64,000 bases of DNA, taken from contig OZ004594.1 in assembly GCA_963924555.1 (NCBI GenBank), forward strand, positions 4,619,563 through 4,683,562, read 5' to 3'. This DNA comes from Crambe crambe. Taxonomy: Eukaryota > Porifera > Demospongiae > Poecilosclerida > Crambeidae. Below the pieces are notes generated by a model. That model was not told the DNA's origin. It saw nothing but the letters and a program-made list of their open reading frames with translations, and searched no databases. Numbering within the stretch: the stretch's first letter is position 1; each line of letters begins with the position of its first letter. Positions 32,229 through 43,640 of the stretch are shown here, piece by piece. A program made the position numbers and the translations under genes.

Positions 32229-32401
32229 CAGTGGAACCTCTAAATGTGGACACCTTTGGGACCAGCAAAAAGTGTCCTGATTAGAGAGGTGTCCCTATTT
32301 CAGGGGTTGAATTATACACATTTATATTGTGTTGGGACAAGAAAAAGTGTCCTGATTAGAGAGGTTTTTGCATTTCAGGGAGTCATTTAGGGGTTCCACT
32401 G
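32229..32401. mobile_element. Tc1/mariner-type MITE, 173 bp
   Basis: The ends are CAGTGGAACCTCTAAATG and, reversed, CAGTGGAACCCCTAAATG, an inverted repeat with one mismatch over 18 bp. A TA follows the right end directly and lies two bases from the left end, as expected for a TA target. Inside, GTGTCCTGATTAGAGAGGT occurs twice. No coding capacity. Confidence 0.75.
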
Positions 32402-32707
32402 TATTACATAATAATTAATGTACAAGGATGAAAGAGGGGAGTTGGAACCCTCACCCCAAGAGATTCTCAGGAGCCATGATTCTGTAAAGGATGGAGTGAA
32501 GTATGGAAAATCACTGTTAGTTAAAAGTAATGAATTCCAAGAAATCTCCACTACAATCATCCCCTCAGTCATATCCTCACCAGTGGAAGTTTAAAATTAC
32601 TTACAAGAGGAAGTAGGTGCATTAATTACCTTGCCTTATGCCTTATAGATTAGAGACTATCTAGCTACCTCACTGTCATGAACCGCATAGTTCCAACATA
32701 ATGAGGG

Positions 32708-32760
32708 GAAATAGACTATAAAAATATCCAGGGGATGCTATCAGCCTCACATCAAAATCA
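32708..32760 (+). promoter_or_regulatory. TATA core promoter of the 32801 gene
   Basis: TATAAAAATATCCAGGGGAT at 32717-32736, followed by TCAGCCTCACATCAAAATCA, lies 65-85 bp before the ATG. The same module (TATAAATGCCCAGGGAGCAC, TCAGCCTCACATTAAAATCA) lies before 36353. It differs from the AATAAAAG module before the MGQDERD-type genes, so the cluster uses at least two promoter types. Confidence 0.6.
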
Positions 32761-32800
32761 CTCACAGTTACAGTCTGCCAGAAGCACAAATTAATTGAAG

Positions 32801-33820
32801 ATGTTCCATCAGATTTTGCTGCTAGTCGTTCTGGTCACTTGCCAGGAAGCAAAGGGACAAGGTGAAAATGAGTCCCTTCTCTACTGGAGACGACTGAATG
32901 ACTCCATTCAAGAGAGATTCGATCAAGTGGAGGATAAGATAAACAGTTGCAGCATTGATAAGGAAGCCATGAAGGAAGAGATCGTATCTGATATCAAGAA
33001 ACTGTTATCTCCCTTGCAATGTCTACTACCCAATATTGGACAGTATGAATGCAACCCTGCCAAGTCCTGTCGAGAGATCAAAGATCGTGTTCCCAACAGC
33101 CCCTCAGGCTATTACTACATTAAACCCACCACTGGTCCCACTGTGCGTGTGTACTGTGAAATGGCCAGCTGCAATGGAGTGGATGGGCCATGGATGAGTG
33201 TGGTGTATTTCAATGCCAACAACACCTGGCACTCCTGTCCAAGTGGACTACAGCTATTCACCAACATCAGGAGGAGGTGTGGCATGCCTAGTGATGGTGC
33301 AGGATGTGCTTCTACTATGTTTGACGTCCATGGTATCCCTTACCAAAAAGTGTGTGGGAAAATCATAGGGTACCAGGAAGCAAGCACAGATGCATTCCAT
33401 CGTCAAGGACATAAGAGTGTTGATGGTAATTATGTTGATGGAGTCAGTCTCACTCATGGACACAGCCCTCGTCATCACATCTGGACATTTGCATCTGCAG
33501 TCGATGAAACTGGTATACATAAGCAATCAATTTGTCCTTGCACACATAGTGGATCCACTACTCGAGTTCCATCTTTTATAGGAAGTAGCTATTTTTGTGA
33601 CACTGGTTCTAGAAATTATTATCAGTATGGAGATGACCCCCTCTGGGATGGGGCCGGATGTGGGGGGTCAAGCACCTGCTGTTCCTTCAACAGTCCTCCA
33701 TGGTTCATGAAGCAGCTCTCCTCCAACACTAGTGATGACCTTGAGTTGAGGGTGTGCAGAGATGAGCCCAGAAGTAATGAAGATGTTGGCCTAAAGAGTG
33801 TGGAACTTTATGTACAATAG
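32801..33820 (+). CDS. Secreted coiled-coil/fibrinogen-like family protein, 339 residues
   Basis: Intronless. ATG at 32801 gives MFHQILLLVVLVTCQEAKG as signal peptide. The stalk is short (about 25-75), with RRLNDSIQERFDQVEDKI. The domain starts near 78 (NIGQYECNPAKSC), with YYYIKPTTGPTVRVYCEM-type middle. Variable segments are its own: FHRQGHKSVDGNYVDG after STDA, ASAVDETGIHKQS before CPC, HSGSTTRVPSF, and a shortened SRNYYQYGDDPL. WMSVVYFNANNTW replaces the usual WMRVVDFNADNTS. It ends EDVGLKSVELYVQ. It forms a subgroup with 36353 by promoter, signal peptide and stalk. Confidence 0.92.
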   Translation: MFHQILLLVVLVTCQEAKGQGENESLLYWRRLNDSIQERFDQVEDKINSCSIDKEAMKEEIVSDIKKLLSPLQCLLPNIGQYECNPAKSCREIKDRVPNSPSGYYYIKPTTGPTVRVYCEMASCNGVDGPWMSVVYFNANNTWHSCPSGLQLFTNIRRRCGMPSDGAGCASTMFDVHGIPYQKVCGKIIGYQEASTDAFHRQGHKSVDGNYVDGVSLTHGHSPRHHIWTFASAVDETGIHKQSICPCTHSGSTTRVPSFIGSSYFCDTGSRNYYQYGDDPLWDGAGCGGSSTCCSFNSPPWFMKQLSSNTSDDLELRVCRDEPRSNEDVGLKSVELYVQ

Positions 33821-34301
33821 ATAGCTAACTTTATTTTTTAGACAGTATTCTAATCATTAAATTAATTTTTGGTGGAAAGATTATGCATGAAACCATAAAT
33901 CACTTGAAAGTGAATTTAAAGTTTACATTCACCTTGCATCTTGATTATTTACACGCTATAACTTTCATCTTTCAAATTTCAAACACCAGCAGGGAGTGGT
34001 TGATCGGCTCTCTGCTGATACATTAAACTAGAAATTTGGTTAAGAATTGAGAAAGTTATAGCAGTTATAGTGAATGATTAAGGTGCCAGGTGAATGCAAA
34101 TTATCATTTATGGCATGCTCATTGTTCACAGAGTGCCTCGTACTTGCAATTGCTTGAGAACAACTATATGCATCACCATTCACTGACTATATTTTTGGAA
34201 ATGCAAGATAATAGAAACAACAGGTAGCTATATCTCTAAGTGTTAATTCTTACAGATGTTCATGCAAGCAGTAAAAATCTATAGCTAAAAGTACATGGAT
34301 A

Positions 34302-34364
<63 letters not shown>
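34302..34364. repeat. CA microsatellite
   Basis: An uninterrupted CA run of about 30 units. The surrounding 33821-35100 has no recognisable gene. Confidence 0.95.
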
Positions 34365-34365
<1 letters not shown>

Positions 34366-35106
34366 CTTGAGTCATACTTAGTAAAGCTTTAGTCAAGCTA
34401 CAGCACAACCAGATAATTTACACTACTCACCACGAACTTATACATTATGCATGAAATTAAATGACATGTGCAGTAGAGCACATGCTAATAAAAAAGAGAA
34501 GAGAATCCTCAGCCATCAGGTACATAATTTAAGCCTAGATAGTATAACATGCAATAACAACTACTCAGACTCACATTTAGATAGAGGAAGTACAGTCAAC
34601 TAAAATCAATAGGTAAACTTGTAATCAAACCTAAGAATCAACCAATGTGGTAGCTTGCAAAATAAAACCCAACAAACCAAGTCACATGATGTCACTTAGT
34701 CACAAGACGAAAAAACTGTCATGAGAACAGCAGTCAAGTTCAAGAGACGTATCCTACAATGACACAGTCCGGACTCCTGTGGGAGTGGTCCTGCCCTCTT
34801 CGTAGCCGACCATAGGTCGGGAGACTAATGGGACCAAAACCTATGGTTGGTGATGATCGAACTGGGTTCTCCCCTGATGACCGGATAAGAAGCTCTCGAA
34901 AACAAGTTCTCAAAGAATAACGTAGAATCATCTCACAATCACACTATCTCAACATAAGTATAGTAGCTAATAATGGTCCTAAAGGGTTAGTTATTAAGTT
35001 AATTGGATTAAGCTCCCAATAGGTGACCTCTACCTGTGATAAGGCAATGGACAAAGGTCTTACCAAATTTATACTTTTATGTTTTTCTTTTATTCTTCTG
35101 CAATCC

Positions 35107-35108
<2 letters not shown>

Positions 35109-35175
<67 letters not shown>

Positions 35176-35213
35176 ACACACCACACCACACGCACGCACA
35201 CACACACACAGAG
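35109..35213. repeat. AC microsatellite
   Basis: A long AC run with a few CCACACC interruptions toward its 3' end. The Thr-His repeat frames across it are artefacts. Confidence 0.95.
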
Positions 35214-35804
35214 TTAACCTCTTGTTGGATATTTGAGATCAGGGGCAGGGGGGAAATCACAGACTTATGGACAAACATATTAGCTAGTTATGAGCTCTTC
35301 TTTAAAAAAGTCAGAAATGCATTTTAAAACTTTGTGTGTAGCCATGTAGTTAGTCCTTGATAATTTCCATAGCTGGAAATATAATTGTACACAGTCAGTC
35401 ATGTAGTAAGCTCTTGTTAGGGTGAGGGGAATCATGATTTGTTATTACTCATGCATAGAGGGTCAGTCAATACTGTCTTGAGAAAATTTAAAGGAGTCTC
35501 TATAGCTACTTATTTTGACAAACATGACTACCTGACCTTGGAGGGCACACTTCTGTCCAAGTGGACTACAACAGCAGGAGGTGTGGCATGCGCCTAGTGA
35601 AGGTGCATGTAGTAAGTTATAGTATAATCTATTTCATGCATGAGGATGGAATCCATTCAGAGGGCATAGAGTTGACAAGGATGCATGAGTAGACAAGATG
35701 TCATAGATTGTGAGGTGCTCTTGGAATCACAAAATAGCTATCTAGCTAATAGATTCCAAGAAAGCGTTTCATAGCTACATGCCGAGGATGACAATGAAAC
35801 AGTT

Positions 35805-36150
35805 TCTTGGAATCTCTCACATACAGGATATGATAGCTAGCTACATCTTAAATGCACCATGAACTTTCATAATGTGGTCAACTTTCACTGATGAGGAATA
35901 CCAAGTAGTGAGGATGTGAATTCTCACCAGAGGAGTTTGGTAGACCACAACATTTTAAATGAAACGGAATCTCTCACATATACAGGATATGATAGCTAGC
36001 TACATCTTAAAATGCACCACGAACTTTCATAATGTGGTCAACTTTCACTGATGAGGATGTGGTCTATACCAAGTGATGAGGATGTGGTCTGCCATGACTG
36101 AAACACCAGTGGAGTTTGGTAGACCACAACATTTTAAAATTAACTAGTAT
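35805..36150. repeat. Tandem duplication of about 165 bp
   Basis: Two adjacent units share CACATACAGGATATGATAGC, CATAATGTGGTCAACTTTCA, GATGAGGATGTG-like words and GGAGTTTGGTAGACCACAAC. The second unit carries a small internal duplication of GATGTGGTCT. It lies directly upstream of the 36353 promoter and may be regulatory or neutral. Confidence 0.75.
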
Positions 36151-36352
36151 CTATATGTACGTAGCTATGTCCATAGACACTTTGGCTCTGCCTTAGTGAA
36201 GAGAATACTACCACATGGTTCCAACACAATGACCACTATGAGAGGAAGTAGCTAGAATATATAAATGCCCAGGGAGCACTGTCAGCCTCACATTAAAATC
36301 ACAGTCTGCCTGAAGTACAAAAGATACTTCTGAATCATCATTAGCATTGAAG

Positions 36353-37330
36353 ATGTTCCGTTATATTTTGCTACTAGTCTTTCTGGTCACTTGCCAGGAA
36401 GCAAAGGGACAAGTTGAAAATGAGTCCCTTCTCTACTGGAGACGACTGAATGACTCCATTCAAGAGAGATTCGATCAAGTGGAGGATAAGATAAAGGAAC
36501 TGTTATCTCCCTTGCAATGTCTATTACCCAATATTGGACAGTATGAATGCAACCCTGCCGAATCCTGTCAAGAGATCAAAGATCGTTTTCCTAACAGCAC
36601 CTCAGGTTATTACTATATTAAACCCACCACTGGTCCCACTGTGCGTGTGTACTGTGAAATGACCAGCTGCAATGGAGTGAGTGGACCATGGATGAGAGTG
36701 GTGGACTTCAATGCAGACAACACCTCACACTCCTGTCCAAGTGGACTACAGCTATTCACCAACATCAGGAGGAGGTGTGGCATCCCTAGTGATGGTGCAG
36801 GATGTGCTTCTACTATGTTTGACACCCATGGTATCCCTTACCAAAAGGTGTGTGGGAAGGTCATAGGGTACCAGGAAGCGAGTACTGATGCATTTCGGAA
36901 TTATATTGGAAACCATTCTATAGACGGTGCTTATGTTGATGGAGTCAGCCTCACACATGGACATAACCATCGCAATCACATTTGGACATTCGCATCTGCA
37001 ATCAGTGACCACCCTAGCTATTCAAACACCTACTGTCCTTGCATACAAAGGCAGTCCAGTTTTCAAGTTCCATCTTTTATTGGAAATGACTATTTTGGTG
37101 ATACTGGAAATAGACATCGCTGGCAATATATATTTTATGGAGATGATCCCCTGTGGGATGGGGCTGGGTGTGGGGGATCTAGCACCTGCTGTTCCTTCAA
37201 CAGTCCTCCATGGTTCATGAAGCAGCTCTCCTCCAGCACTAGTGATGACCTTGAGTTGAGGGTATGCAGAGATCAAATACGAAGAGATGAAGATGTTGGT
37301 CTAAAGAGTGTGGAACTTTACGTGCAATAA
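36353..37330 (+). CDS. Secreted coiled-coil/fibrinogen-like family protein, 325 residues
   Basis: This is the shortest whole member. Signal peptide MFRYILLLVFLVTCQEAKG. The stalk is minimal (about 25-55) because the CSIDKEAMKEE part seen in 32801 is absent. The domain starts near 60. Variable segments are distinctive: FRNYIGNHSIDGAYVDG, ASAISDHPSYSNTYCPC, IQRQSSFQVPSF and NRHRWQYIFYGDDPL. The usual SYFCDTG is DYFGDTG, so a Cys conserved in all other copies is replaced by Gly. NHRNHIWT replaces PRHHIWT. Promoter: TATA box at about 36257-36266. Confidence 0.92.
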   Translation: MFRYILLLVFLVTCQEAKGQVENESLLYWRRLNDSIQERFDQVEDKIKELLSPLQCLLPNIGQYECNPAESCQEIKDRFPNSTSGYYYIKPTTGPTVRVYCEMTSCNGVSGPWMRVVDFNADNTSHSCPSGLQLFTNIRRRCGIPSDGAGCASTMFDTHGIPYQKVCGKVIGYQEASTDAFRNYIGNHSIDGAYVDGVSLTHGHNHRNHIWTFASAISDHPSYSNTYCPCIQRQSSFQVPSFIGNDYFGDTGNRHRWQYIFYGDDPLWDGAGCGGSSTCCSFNSPPWFMKQLSSSTSDDLELRVCRDQIRRDEDVGLKSVELYVQ

Positions 37331-39400
37331 CTAATAGTTGTATAGCTACTCTATTACTGTTCAAGTTGTAATAATAATTAATCTGAAGAAAATAAGTTTA
37401 CTAGCCAACTAGTCTGAGATATCCATTCTTGGTCTATATATTGGGATCATGGGTGATATAGCTAAGATATTCCATCACGGTGAGGATTATAACTCTTTTG
37501 GAATGATGGGAAGAGTTGATCGGCCATATTATGATATGGCTTTAAATAGATACATTTATAAGTGCAATGGGATTATTATGCCAATATGATGTCAGACCAA
37601 AGCAAATCTTGATCAGACATTTTGACTTTTTAACCCAGTAAATGGCCTATGGCAAACTATTGTATAATCCTCACTGCATCGTGTGATGATTGGTGCCTTC
37701 TTAGTTAGGTTAGCTAAATTTTTGAGCTGCACCTTATTGTCAGAGTAGCTAGCTATACCAGTGATGATGGGGAATTTGTGGAAGACTTGCTTATAAGAAA
37801 AATATGAAGCTATGTGCTGGATAAAAAAAGTGTCAAGGGAGGTGGAAAAGTGTAGCCCATTTTCATTGGTAGCTAGTTTTGAAGAGTAGGCAGTTTTCCA
37901 CATTTGCATGTTATACTGGCGGCGCCGACCCACCCACAAGAAAAAGGAGGTAAAGTGTCGGCACTGCCAGACTAATACTGACCTACAAAAAATATGCCTA
38001 GGTTAGCTACAGAAATGTATGTGTTAATTTGATTCAGTGAATGATTCAGAAGCTATATATGTAGGGGGTAAGGACACAAGATCCAATAGAAAGGATTGGG
38101 ACAATAATTACCTCATGAGATTCTAATGGTTTCTGTGTCAAAAAGTTTACTAGAAACCTAGTTACATAGCTACAGCTTCTAACATGATTAGCTAGTGTGT
38201 GTGCTTGAATCACTCACCCAACTATATCCTTGAAAGATGGACTTGCTTACTGAATGTCTAACGGTTATTTCCCTGAATAAGCAGTCACAAAACATGTTTA
38301 TTCAGCAAGTTGCACATAGTACATGCAACAGTGAAGCTGTGGAAGACTTTGGTAGAGTAGTGGAATTGAGGAACTTTCTCTAGAGATATTGGTGGACTTC
38401 ACACCTCACACTTGGACTAGCTACCCAATAGCAAAAGGAGGTGTAGCATAATACCTATAGTGGTTCCAAGAAAGTATTTCATAATATCCCCATCTCCACT
38501 ATAGACACAAGTCTAGTCTCATGGGTCTGGTTCACGAGACTAGACACAAGTCTGCATGTCATATCCGCAACCATGTTCTCACCTAGTAAGGTAAAGCAGG
38601 GTGACTTGGGACACGGGAAACTTGGGACACTGAAGTTTATTTCAATCTTGCTTCGAGATTAGCTACTAAGAGTTTCAAGATCTTATTTTGCACACATAGC
38701 TTTGTCTCTCTCTGAAGCCAGTCTAGAGTGCTTTGGTTACTCTGTTGGTCACTCTGTGCGCATGCTGATTTTACAAGACCGCAAGAAAACTTAATAAACT
38801 AACTTCAAACTTACTTCTACTCGCTGAGATAATGCTGCATAATGATCTCTGTGTTTTAAAGAAGTGATCAGTCAGCAAAACATGCATATAGCTTCGTCAA
38901 AATTGCTGTGTGCCAAGTTATCCTATGAAAGGGATTTCCACATACTACACAATTGTAGCAACACTAGAAAAGTTGCTCGTCCCAAGTCTGGCGTAGCAGC
39001 GACCCTTACCAACCCAAGGGCCTGAAGTCAGCATGAAGCTATTGTCCTCTCCATGTCCACAGGCTGCACAAATCCTTATTTTGCAACTCAGCACTACACC
39101 ACAGTCAAATCCAGAAAAACCAACTACCTAATGTTTTACTGTGATTGATAATAGTACCTTTGCTGGTTTGTAGTACATGAGGAGTCACAAACAAGGATAA
39201 TGGTACATAGAGGATTGTTACAATCCCCTCCTTCTTTCCCAAGTTCAAACAGGGAAGTATAAATAATAATTACAGACGTTAAAATAATAATAATATTATA
39301 AACATGTGATATGCTATATTAGTCATGATTTATTACCCTATCACTTGGCCATACATAACTGCAATTGAAAAATTAGATTTTTTATTATTAGCAGTAGTTG
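37331..39400. other. Intergenic region between the family cluster and the eIF3L duplicate
   Basis: It contains a minus-strand open frame of 108 codons at 37613-37939 with no recognisable domain. It also has a possible inverted-repeat element at about 38598-38994 (GACTTGGGAC facing its complement) and, from 39150, DNA shared with 44265-44600 as part of the eIF3L 3' duplication. A family scrap lies at 38385-38450. Confidence 0.4.
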
Positions 39401-39424
39401 TTGTATAGCTGTATAGCTACATAC

Positions 39425-41338
39425 CTCTTCTAGCTTCTGAATCTGTCTTATGAAGAAATCTCCATAACGTCGAGCCAATTTGGTATCAGCTATATGAAGC
39501 ATTTCCTGCAGGACAGTAAAATCAGACTACATATGTAACTCAATGCACATGCAGCTATCAATCGCTTAATTATTACTGCCTCTTCTCCCTCCCTCCTTTC
39601 CACCCTGTACAATGCACAAGAATAACAGCTAAGCACAGTGGACAGCATTTAAAAAATATTGCATCATTCTAGCCCTACCATCACGTAGCTATATCACAGA
39701 AATTTTCTGTATAATATATTGATTGCCTTCATGCTACATGACTAGAGTCTAACTGCTCACTCCAGCTATGTAGAAGTCCAGGTCAGAAGCAGACTGTAGC
39801 TCCCCATTCAATTGGTTCGTTCCTTTGGAAGTAGACACCAACCCTCGAGTCTTATGCTGGCATTATCAAATTAATTATAGCTATTATGCGAAGAAATTCT
39901 ATAAGCATACCTTAAATCTAAGGAGATTCTCTTGCAGTGTTCCCTCGTCCTGTGCACAATGAAATGTACCATAAGTCACCTAAATATGAAAACTGTATTC
40001 AGTTGGTACAACTACATAGCTAAATTATAGTCAGTGTAGGTGCAAAATTCCTTATATATATCAATGTACAATTCTACGAAGGCATTATGAACTTTACATT
40101 TAAGCTATTCATACATGTACAGTTCTTCACCTTATGCAAATATATCTTTAACTATGTACATACTAGCACATAATACATTTTCAGGAAAGGAATTGCTGAA
40201 ATCATCACAAAGGGCAGGGATGTAATCAACGCAAGCTGCTGACTTGCGCTTACTAGGAATTCCTCGTTGACAACTAATACCCATTGCATCAGGCCTAAAG
40301 CAGCATTTCAATAATGAGTGATTCTTCTGATACATCAGTATTAGCTATAGCTAGCTACACATAATGTAGTTAACTCACCACTTCCATGAAGGCAGATAAC
40401 TTTGAGATGGGCATGGTGGTCAGCACTGGGATAATCAACTGCTGCTCTATTTCTGCTACAAACACAGAGGCTTGGTTCTGAGTGGGTTCCTAGGGGGGAA
40501 AAGTTCACAGTCACTATTTTTCTGCAGTGATTCTCCATCAGTATATTATTCTTAGAAGTTTGCACCAACTTAGTAAAACTTGCAGCACTTTTTTAGCCAG
40601 TGGTTAACCAAACTCTGGCTACATCAATGAAATGTGGTAATATTGTAATAGGATGCTAAAAAAATCTGTTGCAAGTCTTATTATATTAACTGTACCATAG
40701 ATTCATATAAATTTCCCCTATGGGCTATGCAGCATTCCAAGGATCCATTAATGAAGTCAAGAATACTGCGTATCATGGCAATACATAGAGCCAAGATATC
40801 AAGACATCAAGTCTTTTAAAAGACAAACTTTGTTAGCTCTGTGAGGATGATGCATTATAGATTATGACTAATTCACTTATACGTACCTTGCTATAATTCT
40901 CTGGAAGACTCTCGTAGTCGGGAGGAATGGGAGAGAGGAACTTTAGAGAAACATCTCTTCATAGGCCTTCAGGTCTCCCTTTTGGAGGCGTGCCATCTTC
41001 TCTTGGAATCGTGTCTCTCTCAGCTGGGAACTCACCACTTCATCAACATTCTATAGTACACATACATACATGCATAGGGCGGAAGAAAAATTCAAAAAAA
41101 ATTTTTATTTAAAAAATAATAAACTAACAAACAAACAAAAACAAAATTGATGGGAAAATCAAAATAATAGCTACCACTGGTCAGGAGATCTGGAGGGGAA
41201 AGGCAGCCACAAGCCCTGAAAGCAGATCAATAAATTTAAAATAGGTGGAGCTCCCCACCTACCCAGTCTTCATTGCATGCATGATGCACTAACCTGAGGG
41301 TAAAGAGCAAGCACCATAGCAACAATGTTCAATATTTT
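39425..41338 (-). pseudogene. Broken partial duplicate of eIF3L (exons 11-16)
   Basis: Copies of eIF3L exons lie in order at 39425-39505 (exon 16), 39761-39856 (15), 39911-39949 (14), 40379-40489 (13), 40887-41050 (12) and 41294 to about 41338 (11, cut short). Splice sites are kept. Exon 13 has lost 21 bases in frame, removing the RSYLKFY region. Exon 12 has lost 10 bases, which breaks the frame. The gene start and exons 1-10 are absent. Introns are shared with the whole gene, so this is a DNA-level tandem duplication of the 3' half lying downstream of its source. Confidence 0.9.
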
Positions 41339-41968
41339 GTAGTTGGTGATGGGTAAGGAGTTACTTGACTGAAGTTCACTCTCTTGTTGCTGAACTTTTT
41401 TGAGCCGTACACATTAACCATCCCTACTTGTCTTTTCCTTTATAACTAATTTAAATCACATAGGATTCTGGCAGCCCACAAGAACTTCACTCCTCGTATC
41501 TTGAGGATGCAAGACAAGAAGGGTGCAATTTAGCAGCAAATCTTACTCCCACCGCTCCAGGTGTCTGACTTTTCTTTCTCCTCCATTATATTCTTTTCAC
41601 CTAACCCATGCAAGAGTCAGCATTAACTAGCTAGTAACCACTTAACAGTGATACTTTTAAATTCACATCAGCTTGAAGATACCAAACATTTTATTTTGTA
41701 GCATACTAGCCATTAGCCTAGATAGCTACCTTTGGTAAGCTTTTTTCCCCCTGAAGTTGATAACTATCATCATGATGTGATAGCTATCCCTTATTTGGAC
41801 CTCCAGTGCTAAATGGACATGGTGGTTCAATTATCCACCCTGGGAATACTCACCAAGAAAAAAATTAATAGTTCAATAATAGTTATCTACTAGCTACACA
41901 ATCACTGGCTAAAAATATAGTTCAAAGTCAAACAGTCCAGATTCATATAGAGTCTGTATGCACCATTA

Positions 41969-42365
41969 TCAATGACATGTTTGTGAAAAAGGATTGTAAC
42001 ACCGGTTGCCACACAGGCTCTCGTGGGAACCACAGACTATTCCTCCTCTGAAGCATCGTTGTGTAAAAGGATTGTAGCACCGGTTGCCACACGGGTTGTC
42101 ACGAGAATTACAAACTACTCCTCCACTGTGGCATCGTTGTGTGAAAGGATTGTAGCACCGGTTGCCACACGGGTTGTCACGAGAATTACAAACTACTCCT
42201 CCACTGTGGCATCGTTGTGAAAAAGGATTATAACAACGGTTTCCACACCTACGTACTTTGATGAGATCCACAAACAACTGCACCAGAGCAGGTTTGTCCA
42301 TACAATAACAGCACACCAAACCCAATTATTAATAGCACAAATTTTTCCAAGCTTAAGCTTTTCAT
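41969..42365 (-). pseudogene. Small secreted Cys-repeat protein locus (galaxin-like repeats), frame disturbed
   Basis: An ATG at 42365 starts MKSLSLEKFVLLIIGFGVLL, a signal peptide, then YGQTCSGAVVCGSHQS. Four extra bases (near 42250) separate this from the remaining frame. That frame has four repeats of about 26 residues on the pattern CGNRCYNPFxQxCxxGGxVC and stops at 41969. The two middle repeats are almost identical 78-bp DNA units. The spacing resembles galaxin-type repeats but without the CC pairs. A TATA box (TATAAAAG) lies 42-49 bp before the ATG. Without the four bases it would be a secreted protein of about 130 residues. It may be a recent pseudogene or an assembly error. Confidence 0.6.
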
Positions 42366-42406
42366 TTTGTTTTTTGCAATGAACTAAAAGAAGTCAGCAA
42401 ATCATG

Positions 42407-42414
42407 CTTTTATA
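42407..42414 (-). promoter_or_regulatory. TATA box of the Cys-repeat locus
   Basis: TATAAAAG on the minus strand, 42-49 bp before the ATG at 42365. The spacing would give a very short 5' leader. Confidence 0.5.
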
Positions 42415-43640
42415 ATAACCTGCTAGATCATCAAATATTTTCATGAAAGCTGGATTAATGACAGCAGCTGATATGCATTTTATGTCATTCACTGAAAACA
42501 TCTGTTCCATTAAGCTCTTTCCATTGGTTGTGGACTGTGAACTTCCTGCAAGCCATGGAACTCAGACTCATGACTCTCTGGGTTACATAGTGGTGGGGAT
42601 GATATAGTAGTTTAAAGGTCATAATTAGGTCTTAATAATATAATTATTGCTAATTGCTGTGGTTAGGATATCTACCACGGAGTATATAGCTAGTGTCTTC
42701 ATGGAATGGCACATCAATGATTCCTCATTGGTCACATATAATCCATCACTGGCTGCATAACTGCTGGAAGCACTACTGAAATTCAGTATTAATGGTCGTC
42801 ACCGCAAATGTGCAATTATTACTAGCTCTGTACTTTTTTTTTATTTCACCAAAACATCACTAATACGTACCTCATATGCACGATAACTTTGGACTTTCCT
42901 TGTGCTATTTTTCATTTCATCCTTGCCAGAATGCACCAGAGACCATTCTCGAGGGAAATTTTTCCAGGGGAGCATAGAGCTGTGTGACCATTTGCCTGAG
43001 CACGCTTCCGGCTGCCTTGTAGCTATATTAATATTATGTAGCAGGTAGCTATAGACAGGGATGGCCCTATGTGACTGTGAGACACCCCTTTACTCATTGG
43101 GTAGAGTAGAGGCTTTCATTTATTGGAATCAAGGAGTCAGATATGGAATGGAGGTACAACCATCATAGCTATTGAGGTGGCCGGATTTTACTGTTTTTTT
43201 TTTTCAGTGCTTTGAAGAAGGTAAGGTCTACTCTTTTGGTTTGGTGAGTTAAGACTAGTGCACCTGACCCTCCCTCGATGACATAATCCAGTCACTGATC
43301 CTAAGCTTACTCACAGAGATGGTAAAAAGAAGATTCATAGACGAGATGTAGCGATTTGAAGTGAATTCTGCACATGAAGGAGTGTTCCACAGCATGCATG
43401 CAAAAGCTTGAACAGAATTATGTCTCCTTTTGCAGGTAGCTAGTTGGAGGTTGTCAGTGGTGGGGTCAGCTGATGCTATTATGTGGCTGCTATCAGAGGG
43501 CATGGCCTTCTTTATGAGTGGCTCTTTATTGTATGTTGGAAATTTTTAAAGATTCGTGTTATATATAGGAGACAGTGATAGACTAGAAAATTGGAATCAT
43601 TGGAGGCCAGGGCAATGTCATTTTGAAAAAACAGGGTAGG
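42415..43640. other. Intergenic region
   Basis: No convincing gene. A minus-strand frame at 43255-43503 has no recognisable domain. The last coding exon of eIF3L, if separate, was searched for here and not found. Confidence 0.35.

Noticed and set aside
34700-34930. Possible tRNA-derived SINE (a B-box-like AGTTCGATCATC on the minus strand)
   Set aside because: No matching A-box at the right spacing, no cloverleaf, no tail or target duplication recognised.
35036-35327. Thr-His and Cys-Val repeat frames
   Set aside because: Translations of the AC microsatellite.
38598-38994. Possible transposon with GACTTGGGAC inverted ends
   Set aside because: Only about 10 bp of inverted match and no clear target duplication; left as a note in the intergenic entry.
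43255-43503. 82-codon minus-strand frame, briefly considered as a reverse-transcriptase remnant
   Set aside because: No diagnostic motif; resemblance too weak.
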